Positions 52,382-59,026 of a stretch of DNA of 64,000 nucleotides are shown here, piece by piece. The translations under genes were made by a program, and so were the position numbers. Positions within the stretch are counted from its first letter, which is position 1; each line of letters starts with the position of its first letter. Under the pieces are notes generated by a model. It searched no databases and was not told the DNA's origin. It saw only the letters and a list, made by a program, of their open reading frames with translations. This DNA comes from an uncultured bacterium (GTDB taxonomy: Bacteria > Bacteroidota > Bacteroidia > Bacteroidales > Bacteroidaceae), in assembly GCA_905216025.1 (NCBI GenBank), contig CAJMSE010000006.1, forward strand, positions 1-64,000, written 5' to 3'.

Positions 52382-53436
52382 TTACGGTTCTTCACGAGGT
52401 ATACGACGGTAGGCAGGTGGTCGCTGTATCCGTCGAGCCACTGTCCGCTGCCGAACGTACGCAGCGGACTTCCCTTGTATTTGCCGTCCTGCTGTATCAT
52501 GTAGTCGCGGCGGAATATGCCGTGAGTGTGGTATTTCAGTTCCTTGCGGTCCTTGCGGCTGCCGCTGCCGAGCAGCGACGGCGACAGGATTATCTGGTCA
52601 AAGAGGTTCCATGCGCCCTTATACATCAGCGTGCCTGTGCCTTCCTTGACAAGCACGTTCCACCAGGGGTTGTACATATCGCCGCCGGTCACCGCGCCGA
52701 TGTCCTGCCGTGCCCTCAGCTCCACTGCCATGGAGGGGTCTGTCGGGTCGTCGTTCATGTCGCCCATGATGAGTATCTTCACCTTGGGGTCGTCGCGCAT
52801 GAGCGAGTCTTTGAGCGCCCTCAGCTGCCGCCCGCCCGACTCACGGTAGAACGAGCCGCTGAAACGGCTGGGCAGATGGCACACCACGACGGTGACATGC
52901 TCGCCTGCCAGCGTGCCGCTGACGGTCAGGAAGCCGCGCGTATGGAAGGCGCTGTCCTTGGCAAGCTCCTGCACGTAGGGCACGAGCTTGACGTCGCGCA
53001 CGCTGAAGAGTCCGGGATTATAGAGCAGGGCGCAGTCTATGCCGCGGCTGTCGGGGCCTTCCACATGGCAGTATCTGTATCCGCGGGCGGCCAGTGCAGG
53101 CTGCGCCGTGAGGTCGTCGAGAGCCCGTGAGTTCTCCACCTCGCTGACGCCGATGACCGCGCAGCCTACGGACGCCGGCACGACGTCTGTTCCCATCTCG
53201 GAGAGCACGCGCGCCATGTTGCGCAGCTTGTGCGTATACTTGACGGTGTTCCACTCCTTTTTCGCCTCCGGCAGGTATTCATGGTCTTTCTTCCCCTCGT
53301 CGTGACAGGTGTCGAAGAGGTTTTCAAGATTGTAGAAACCCACTGCATAGACCGTCTGCCGCTTCCCGCGGGCCGACGTCTGCCCTGCCCCGCAGATGAG
53401 CAGCAGCGCCAATGCCAAAACAATTCTATTCATCAT
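52378..53436 (-). CDS. Secreted endonuclease/exonuclease/phosphatase family protein
   Basis: A 352-residue protein with a signal peptide (MMNRIVLALALLLICGAGQTSA) and an EEP domain. GFYNLENLFDTCHDEG carries the N-E metal-binding residues, VIGVSEVENSRALDDL a second acidic site, VVCHLPSRFSGS the catalytic histidine, and ILIMGDMNDDPTDPS the GDxND motif. YSDHLPTVV holds the final SDH. All key residues are present, so it should be active, likely on nucleic acid or phosphodiesters outside the cytoplasm. I start at 53436; a longer frame to 53487 lacks a usable signal peptide. Confidence 0.87.
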   Translation of the reverse strand: MMNRIVLALALLLICGAGQTSARGKRQTVYAVGFYNLENLFDTCHDEGKKDHEYLPEAKKEWNTVKYTHKLRNMARVLSEMGTDVVPASVGCAVIGVSEVENSRALDDLTAQPALAARGYRYCHVEGPDSRGIDCALLYNPGLFSVRDVKLVPYVQELAKDSAFHTRGFLTVSGTLAGEHVTVVVCHLPSRFSGSFYRESGGRQLRALKDSLMRDDPKVKILIMGDMNDDPTDPSMAVELRARQDIGAVTGGDMYNPWWNVLVKEGTGTLMYKGAWNLFDQIILSPSLLGSGSRKDRKELKYHTHGIFRRDYMIQQDGKYKGSPLRTFGSGQWLDGYSDHLPTVVYLVKNRK

Positions 53437-53554
53437 GTGTCTTATTTTCTTATGCAAATATCGGCATTTCCCGCGATATTTCCGCATGTCAGGCTTACTT
53501 TTTTTGCCCGAAACGCACCTATTTATATAAGTAGATTACAACAATTAGTTTATA

Positions 53555-53624
53555 TTTTGAACACGGAGACACAGAGACACAGAGGGAAATACAACTCTGT
53601 GTCTCTGTGTCTCCGTGTTCAAAA
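53555..53624. repeat. Perfect hairpin with 30-bp arms
   Basis: Bases 53555-53584 (containing GAACACGGAGACACAGAGAC) are perfectly complementary to 53595-53624, with a 10-base loop. It lies between divergent genes and reuses the CTCTGTGTCTC word found inside 4938-5154. Confidence 0.85.
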
Positions 53625-53712
53625 AAAACTTATTATAAAGTAATAATAAAGAATTACTTAATAAGAGGTGCAGCAATTAAATGATGAAGTCATGATTATC
53701 CGATCATAGAAA

Positions 53713-53806
53713 TGAAACGCAAAGACCGCAAAGACGCAAAGGTTTATTGCCATGGAGAGTATTACATGGGACGGGCTCTTTGCGTCTTTGCGGTCTTTGC
53801 GTTTCA
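53713..53806. repeat. Perfect hairpin with 29-bp arms of GACGCAAAG words
   Basis: Bases 53713-53741 (AACGCAAAGACCGCAAAGAC inside) are perfectly complementary to 53778-53806, around a 36-base loop. Same word family as 20073-20193 and the interior of 4938-5154. Confidence 0.85.
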
Positions 53807-53942
53807 AAAAACAGCCTATTGAACATCTGACAGCAAAATTTTCCGCCCCACTTCCTTCGTTATTCAGATTCTTTTTATTTATTTTGCACCGCATTCGCAG
53901 CAACGGATGCAAAACCGGATACGTAACCATTAAATACAAGTC

Positions 53943-54914
53943 ATGGATATAAAAAGATTCATTCCCGCACTGATCTTCGTCCCGCTGATGCTCACCGCAT
54001 GCGGAGACGATGGAGAGACAACAGACGGCGGCAACGGCAACGCCGGCACAAACCCCGACAACATCAACATGAACATCGCCACGGCAGAGACTCCCGAACT
54101 GTCGCGCCTCGAGTTTCCGAAAGTCAGGGGAGGACGCAGCAAGATTCTGACATACTACTCCGGCTCTGCCTACGGCCTGAACTACAGCGTGGAATGGGAC
54201 GCAGAGAAGAAGTCGCAGCGCTGGAGCTGCTACGTGATGGTGGACCACAGGCATGCCGGGAACGACACCTGCCACACATATCGGGGCGATGCCGGACGCT
54301 ACGACCCAAAGAAAAACCCAGGCAACCACCCGGGCGGCATCCAGTATCCGTGGGACCCCGACCTGCCGAAGGCTGACAGATGGCTCAGCGACCTGTTCTA
54401 CGGCTCGGGCTATGACCACGGCCACATCTGTCCCTCGGCCGACCGCCAGTATTCCAAGGAGGCCAACTACCAGACGTTCTACATGACCAACATGCAGCCG
54501 CAGGATAACAATTTCAACGCCGGACTGTGGCAGGACATGGAGCAGAGGGTGCGCGACATCACGCCGACAGCCATCGGCGACACGCTGTTCGTATGCAAGG
54601 GAGGCACCATCGACAACGAGAGCCAGATAAAGACACGCATCAAAAACCAGATGATAGTGCCAAAATTCTTCTACACGGCAATGCTGATGAAGAAGGGCGG
54701 GAAGTATTCGGCCATGGCGTTCTGGGTGGAACACACCAACAAGAAGCTCACCGGCGACGACCTGCAGAAATATGCCGTCAGCATCGACGAACTCGAAAGC
54801 CTGACCGGCATAGACTTCTTCTGCAACCTGCCGGACAATATCGAGAAGGCGGTAGAGAGTTCGTTCGACTACAACGAGTGGACTACGAAGACGCCAAAAG
54901 CAGCCCTCAAATAA
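53943..54914 (+). CDS. DNA/RNA non-specific endonuclease, surface lipoprotein
   Basis: A 323-residue lipoprotein (signal ending MLTAC, then GDDGETTDGGN, a surface-export-type start and flexible linker). The NUC1 beta-beta-alpha-metal domain follows: GSGYDHGHICPSADRQYSKE has D158-H-G-H161 in place of the usual DRGH, then TNMQPQDNNFNAGLWQDMEQ with the metal-binding asparagine. It would cut DNA and RNA without sequence preference, at or outside the outer membrane, perhaps for nucleotide scavenging. The arginine-to-histidine change in the active site is notable but does occur among Bacteroidales relatives as far as I recall. Confidence 0.88.
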   Translation: MDIKRFIPALIFVPLMLTACGDDGETTDGGNGNAGTNPDNINMNIATAETPELSRLEFPKVRGGRSKILTYYSGSAYGLNYSVEWDAEKKSQRWSCYVMVDHRHAGNDTCHTYRGDAGRYDPKKNPGNHPGGIQYPWDPDLPKADRWLSDLFYGSGYDHGHICPSADRQYSKEANYQTFYMTNMQPQDNNFNAGLWQDMEQRVRDITPTAIGDTLFVCKGGTIDNESQIKTRIKNQMIVPKFFYTAMLMKKGGKYSAMAFWVEHTNKKLTGDDLQKYAVSIDELESLTGIDFFCNLPDNIEKAVESSFDYNEWTTKTPKAALK

Positions 54915-54941
54915 CTATTTGCACACAAAAAGCCATCAAAA

Positions 54942-54973
54942 TTTGCCCGTTCGGGAAAAAGTTTGTAACTTTG
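54942..54973 (+). promoter_or_regulatory. Promoter of rpmE
   Basis: TTTG (54942-54945) and TAACTTTG (54966-54973) are 20 bases apart, a strong -33/-7 pair 48 bases before the L31 start. Confidence 0.75.
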
Positions 54974-55021
54974 CGGCCTAAATAGAACATATTGTAACAT
55001 TACATATTTATTTAAACTAAA

Positions 55022-55276
55022 ATGAAAACAGGTATTCATCCAGAAAACTATCGCCCCGTCGTATTCAAGGATATGTCCAACGGCGATATGTTCCTTACAC
55101 GTTCTACATGCAAGACTACAGATACAGTAGAATTTGAAGGAGAAACTTACCCGGTGGTAAAGGTCGAAATTTCAAGCACTTCTCACCCGTTCTATACAGG
55201 TAAGAGCAAGCTCGTTGACACTGCAGGTCGCGTAGACAAGTTCATGAGCCGCTACGGTAAGGCTGCGAAGAAATAA
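55022..55276 (+). CDS. rpmE: 50S ribosomal protein L31 type B
   Basis: An 84-residue ribosomal protein: MKTGIHPENYRPVVFKDMSN and SSTSHPFYTGKSKLVDTAGR are family landmarks. It lacks the CxxC zinc ligands of type A L31, so it is the zinc-independent type B form. Codon use is noticeably more AT-rich than in flanking genes, as expected for a highly expressed gene. Confidence 0.96.
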   Translation: MKTGIHPENYRPVVFKDMSNGDMFLTRSTCKTTDTVEFEGETYPVVKVEISSTSHPFYTGKSKLVDTAGRVDKFMSRYGKAAKK

Positions 55277-55300
55277 GATACAGAACTATCTTCTGAAAAG

Positions 55301-55352
55301 AGACGGGGATGCGTCGGTGTAGTTGCATATGCACCAGCGCATCCCTCTTTTT
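55301..55352 (+). terminator. Terminator of rpmE
   Basis: GGGATGCG (55306-55313) pairs with CGCATCCC (55338-55345), with an inner GGTG/CACC, and a T tract follows. Confidence 0.8.
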
Positions 55353-55425
55353 ATGCCGCCACGGATGCAAGGCCATGGCAATGCACCGCCGCTGCAAGGC
55401 ATGCCCTGCCCCACTACGGAACAGA

Positions 55426-55468
55426 CAAAAACCGAGCGGGCTCACATCACCACGATGCAAGCCCGCTC
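55426..55468 (-). terminator. Minus-strand terminator opposite rpmE
   Basis: GAGCGGGCT and AGCCCGCTC form a 9-bp stem that on the minus strand is followed by GGTTTTTG. It could end a transcript from the minus promoter at 55664-55671. Confidence 0.6.
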
Positions 55469-55507
55469 ATTTCTACTACTTAACTACTAATCACAAATAC
55501 TACTAAC

Positions 55508-55657
55508 TAAAAAACCTGGCAATCTTTATCTCTCAAAAAGTGTTGTTATCCCAATCTTATTACCCCGAAAGGCCAAGACCTTAAATAGAACTGATTTCTA
55601 TACCTTTTCCATAATCAATCTGTCAAACATGTAATTGCCTGTAGTCTGTCTCTTCAG
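55508..55657 (-). ncRNA. Candidate small RNA, possibly 6S-like
   Basis: A minus-strand -7 box TAACTTTG (55664-55671) has no gene behind it. About 25 bases downstream GGCAAT (55634-55639) can pair with ATTGCC (55518-55523), closing a roughly 110-base interior, and GGTTTTTT follows. The 5' end folds as GTCTG-AAGAGA-CAGAC. A second terminator at 55426-55468 gives a longer alternative of about 230 bases. Promoter at one end and terminator at the other, in a 600-base gap, fits the described Bacteroidales-1 type, which has been proposed to be 6S RNA. I could not confirm the inner fold. Confidence 0.45.
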
Positions 55658-55812
55658 ACAATGCAAAGTTAATACTATAACAACGATAAACGCAATCAGA
55701 ATGTCGCAAAAACATAAATATACATTTGTTTTTGACATACATCAAGGGTATTTAACTGACAATAATAAAAAGATACTCATATAATCAAAAACATCATAAA
55801 AACATCTCAAAG

Positions 55813-55845
55813 TTTTGGGATTGACATGGAAAATGAGTACTTTTG
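55813..55845 (+). promoter_or_regulatory. Promoter of the glutathione peroxidase gene
   Basis: TTTTG (55813-55817) and TACTTTTG (55838-55845) are 20 bases apart. The upstream part of this gap (55670-55810) is AT-rich and shows nothing else. Confidence 0.7.
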
Positions 55846-55886
55846 CCTTGCAAATAAACCCTGAACATTATCATTTAAGAAAGGAT

Positions 55887-56438
55887 ATGAAAACAGTTTA
55901 TGATTTCTCTGTCAAGGACAGAAAAGGCAAGGACGTATCGTTGAAGGAGTATTCAAACGAGGTTCTGCTCATCGTGAACACCGCGACAAAATGCGGATTC
56001 ACCCCACAGTATGAGGAACTGGAAAGGCTTTATGAGAAATATCATAGCCGCGGATTCGAAGTTCTCGACTTCCCCTGCAACCAGTTCGGCCAGCAAGCCC
56101 CCGGCACTGATGAGACAATACACAGCTTCTGCAAGCTGACCTACGGCACGGAGTTTCCCCGTTTCAAGAAGCTGAAGGTCAACGGAAACGACGCTGACCC
56201 GCTGTATAAGTTCCTCAAAGAGCAGAAAGGCTTTGCAGGATGGGACATGAGCCATCCCATCGCCCCCGTGCTCGAAGACATGCTGTCGAAGGAAGACCCT
56301 GACTACAAAAGCAAACCGGACATCAAATGGAACTTCACCAAGTTCCTGACCAACAGGTTCGGCATGGTGGTCGCACGCTTCGAGCCCACGGAGAAGATAG
56401 AGAACATCGAGAAACAGATAGAGGAATTGCTTAAATAA
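55887..56438 (+). CDS. Glutathione peroxidase family protein
   Basis: A 183-residue thiol peroxidase. The catalytic cysteine is C36 in NTATKCGFTPQY (cysteine rather than selenocysteine), with the conserved FPCNQFGQQAPG (glutamine of the active site) and KWNFTKFL (tryptophan/asparagine). Bacterial members usually take electrons from thioredoxin; thioredoxin reductase is the next gene, which supports that. I start at ATG 55887 with AAGGA six bases before; the longer frame from 55815 runs through the promoter. Confidence 0.92.
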   Translation: MKTVYDFSVKDRKGKDVSLKEYSNEVLLIVNTATKCGFTPQYEELERLYEKYHSRGFEVLDFPCNQFGQQAPGTDETIHSFCKLTYGTEFPRFKKLKVNGNDADPLYKFLKEQKGFAGWDMSHPIAPVLEDMLSKEDPDYKSKPDIKWNFTKFLTNRFGMVVARFEPTEKIENIEKQIEELLK

Positions 56439-56503
56439 TTTTGAATTTTGAATTACGAGTTGTCGGGCAAAGCCAGACAACTCGTAATTCAAAATTCAAA
56501 ATT
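56437..56503. terminator. Perfect hairpin with 28-bp arms after the peroxidase gene
   Basis: Bases 56437-56464 (TTTTGAATTTTGAATTACGA inside) pair perfectly with 56476-56503, starting at the stop codon itself. It probably ends or weakens transcription between the peroxidase and trxB genes, 17 bases before the trxB start. Confidence 0.65.
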
Positions 56504-56520
56504 CGTAACTCAAATAGTTT

Positions 56521-57477
56521 ATGGAACAGAACAACATAGAACACGTACGCTGCCTCATCGTCGGCAGCGGTCCTGCCGGATACACGGCAGCCATATATGC
56601 AGCGAGAGCCAACCTCAGCCCCGTGATTTACTGCGGGATACAGCCCGGCGGACAGCTCACGCAGACAACAACAGTGGAAAACTTCCCCGGATACCCGCAG
56701 GGAGTGGATGGTAACCAGATGATGATGGACCTGAGAGAGCAGGCAGAGCGCTTCGGCACGGACATCCGCGACGGAGAAATCGTCAAGGCCGACCTCTCAG
56801 AAGCTCCCTACACCCTCACGGCTGAAGGCGGAAAGACTATCAAGGCCGACACGGTCATCATAGCGACAGGTGCCTCGGCCAAGTATCTCGGCCTCGACGA
56901 CGAGAAGAAATACAACGGCATGGGCGTGTCGGCATGTGCCACATGCGACGGTTTCTTCTACCGGAAGAAAAACGTTGCCGTGGTGGGCGGCGGCGACACG
57001 GCCTGCGAAGAGGCCATCTACCTGTCAGGACTGGCTGCCAAGGTGTACCTCATCGTACGCAAGCCGTACCTCCGCGCATCAAAGGTGATGCAGGAACGGG
57101 TGATGAGCACGCCCAACATCGAGATACTCTTCGAGCACAACACCCTCGGCCTCTTCGGCGAGAACGGCGTCGAAGGCGCGCACCTCGTGAAGCGCAAGGG
57201 CGAGCCTGACGAAGAGATGGTGGACATACAGATAGACGGTTTCTTCCTCGCCATAGGTCACAAGCCGAACAGCGACATATTCAAGGAGTGGCTTGACACC
57301 GACGAAGTGGGCTACATCAAGAAGATTGACGGAACGCCGCGCACAAAGGTTCCCGGAGTGTTCGTGGCCGGCGATGTGGCCGACCCGCACTACCGCCAGG
57401 CCATATCGGCAGCCGGCTCGGGCTGTCAGGCTGCCATCGAGGCAGAGAGATACCTCTCGAACATGCGCAACGCATAG
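56521..57477 (+). CDS. trxB: Thioredoxin reductase
   Basis: A 318-residue FAD and NADPH enzyme. CLIVGSGPAGYTAAIYAAR is the FAD-binding motif, C139-AT-C142 the redox pair, VAVVGGGDTACEEAIYLSG the NADPH-binding motif, and GVFVAGDVADPHYRQAISAA the C-terminal FAD motif. It reduces thioredoxin and so supplies the peroxidase just upstream. Length typical. Confidence 0.96.
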   Translation: MEQNNIEHVRCLIVGSGPAGYTAAIYAARANLSPVIYCGIQPGGQLTQTTTVENFPGYPQGVDGNQMMMDLREQAERFGTDIRDGEIVKADLSEAPYTLTAEGGKTIKADTVIIATGASAKYLGLDDEKKYNGMGVSACATCDGFFYRKKNVAVVGGGDTACEEAIYLSGLAAKVYLIVRKPYLRASKVMQERVMSTPNIEILFEHNTLGLFGENGVEGAHLVKRKGEPDEEMVDIQIDGFFLAIGHKPNSDIFKEWLDTDEVGYIKKIDGTPRTKVPGVFVAGDVADPHYRQAISAAGSGCQAAIEAERYLSNMRNA

Positions 57478-57526
57478 TCTGAAACTGCGGAAGAAGGTGC
57501 TTTAGAAGCAATCTCTTTTAACCCAT

Positions 57527-57560
57527 TAGAGCCATGCCGCAAAGGTATGGCTCTATTTTT
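57527..57560 (+). terminator. Terminator of trxB
   Basis: TAGAGCCAT (57527-57535) pairs with ATGGCTCTA (57547-57555), followed by a T tract. Confidence 0.8.
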
Positions 57561-57597
57561 ATATACATCCGAGAAACTGTGAGATTGCCGGTAGTCA

Positions 57598-58449
57598 TCA
57601 GATTTCCGGATTATTCTGTCTTTCCGCCCATTCCGCCGGAGAGTCAACAATCATATACCGGTTTTTCAACTCATTGTGCTCACCCATCATCAGATTTCTG
57701 AAAAACATGTTCAGAAAACTCATATCCGGCTCAATTCCCTTACGCACATTGCGGTAGTTGGCGCGGACCAGCGCATTACGGAAATACCAGGAGTGCCCGG
57801 CAAAAAGGTCGTTGTTCACATCGAAGCCGATACTTCTCAGATATTTGATAGTAAACACAGCCGTTGTCCTCGTGTTACCCTCTCCGAACGGATGTATCTG
57901 CCAGAGGTTGGCAACAAACTTTGCAATGTGTGCGACGATCTCGTCTAAGGACAATCCCCTGTAGGAGAAGTTCCTTTCCTGCTCCAGATCATACTCTATG
58001 GCCCGGCGCAGGTCCTCCGCATTGACGTATAATACAGTGTCGCCGCGAAGCACCCATTCCCTCTTTGTTATATCGTAGTCCCTTATCTTACCCGCAAACT
58101 TGAACACACCCTCGAACAGTCTACGATGAATTGAGGTGATTCCGGTCACAGAAAAAGCAAACGATTTCTCATTCAAAATACGGGCGATATTGGCCGACAC
58201 CTTGTCCGCCTCCTCCATATCTTCATCTTTTGGAGTGCGCACGGCCTTGAAACGGTAATATCCGTTGATGAGTTCTTTCACCTCATCAATGCTGATGTCG
58301 CCCTCGATATGCCTGGCAGCGGTATCTTTCAGATAGTCGGATGTTTGCAGGCCATCTACCGCCTGAAGGCCGATAGCGGTCTTCCAGGCCTCGGCCCTTT
58401 CCCTGCCGTCAGGCTCACCATTTATTATATATTTATCAAAGTCTACCAT
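57598..58449 (-). CDS. Fic/DOC family protein
   Basis: A 283-residue Fic-domain protein, which would transfer AMP (or another nucleotide part) from a nucleotide to a hydroxyl on a target protein. The active motif is HPFGEGNTRT near residue 186, with catalytic histidine and the phosphate-binding GN; the usual GNGR is GNTR here. ITSIHRRLFEGVFKFAGKIR and YVNAEDLRRAIEYDL are family landmarks. I start at ATG 58449; the longer frame adds 21 residues with no family match. No antitoxin-like gene is next to it, so it is either self-controlled or a free enzyme. It has lower G+C than the polysaccharide genes. Confidence 0.87.
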   Translation of the reverse strand: MVDFDKYIINGEPDGRERAEAWKTAIGLQAVDGLQTSDYLKDTAARHIEGDISIDEVKELINGYYRFKAVRTPKDEDMEEADKVSANIARILNEKSFAFSVTGITSIHRRLFEGVFKFAGKIRDYDITKREWVLRGDTVLYVNAEDLRRAIEYDLEQERNFSYRGLSLDEIVAHIAKFVANLWQIHPFGEGNTRTTAVFTIKYLRSIGFDVNNDLFAGHSWYFRNALVRANYRNVRKGIEPDMSFLNMFFRNLMMGEHNELKNRYMIVDSPAEWAERQNNPEI

Positions 58450-58585
58450 ATTGCAACGTCTATACCGGCGTGAATCCGATGAAAATCCAAGTGACAGAAT
58501 ATCCGGCGGCAAACAGGAACAGCCGTAACGTCATCGCTCTCAACCATAAAGCATCACGGACAAGAACTGCAACAGCCACCGAGGA

Positions 58586-58593
58586 CAAAGTTA
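58586..58593 (-). promoter_or_regulatory. -7 box for the Fic gene
   Basis: The minus strand reads TAACTTTG about 136 bases upstream of ATG 58449. Confidence 0.45.
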
Positions 58594-58732
58594 CACAACT
58601 TTTCCGTATTGCAGACTACTTTTGCAAAGTTTTTAAAAACATGACGGCTGAACAGACCATAAAAAACCGGTTTGACCATAGTCATTTATCTAAATAATAG
58701 CCTTTTCATGTCCGATATTCGGAGAAAAGCAC

Positions 58733-58740
58733 TATCTTTG
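58733..58740 (+). promoter_or_regulatory. -7 box for the structured leader and MACPF operon
   Basis: TATCTTTG matches TAnnTTTG and lies about 40 bases upstream of the first predicted hairpin, 287 bases before the first MACPF gene. Confidence 0.6.
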
Positions 58741-58782
58741 CAGTGCGGTACGGGAGAAATCGGCCGCAACTTTATACAAATA

Positions 58783-58964
58783 ACACGAAAGTGTCTTGCT
58801 GTATTCTCGTGGATGAAAGTCTGGAAAACTGAAAATCAACGATGGAGGACGGTAAAGGCACTCTCGCGCTATAGGCGTTCTATGGCGTGGGAGTTGCAAA
58901 CTTATCCTACATCAAAGGCTTTTCCAGACGCCTCATCCACAGAAGATAAGTGAGCGACCCTCAC
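58783..58964 (+). ncRNA. Structured RNA leader upstream of the MACPF operon
   Basis: Five helices can be read by eye. ACAC-GAAA-GTGT (58783-58794) is a GNRA-loop hairpin. GTGGATGA (58809-58816) pairs with TCATCCAC (58933-58940). GTCTGGAAAA (58819-58828) pairs with TTTTCCAGAC (58920-58929), across a small AA/GCC internal loop. A 14-bp stem with three G-U pairs lies inside (58861-58874 with 58880-58893, loop GCGTT). GTGAG-CGACC-CTCAC (58950-58964) ends it. G-U pairs in a long stem argue for selection on RNA. It could be a riboswitch-like leader or an independent RNA. No known family recognised. Confidence 0.6.
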
Positions 58965-59026
58965 GCTTTCCATGTTTTTAAACCCTCATCTTTGTTGGGT
59001 CGGGTGGGAAAAACTAAATTATAGCA

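Noticed and set aside
58470..58697. Open frame of 75 codons divergent from the Fic gene
   Set aside because: It overlaps the Fic promoter region, has no recognisable domain and ends in low-quality sequence.
58805..58945. RNase P RNA
   Set aside because: GATGAAAGTC and ACAGAAGATAA recall the conserved RNase P blocks, but the whole element is under 200 bases and lacks the remaining conserved regions.
58672..58953. Open frame of 93 codons upstream of the MACPF genes
   Set aside because: It covers the promoter box and all main helices of the structured RNA and has no protein-family resemblance.
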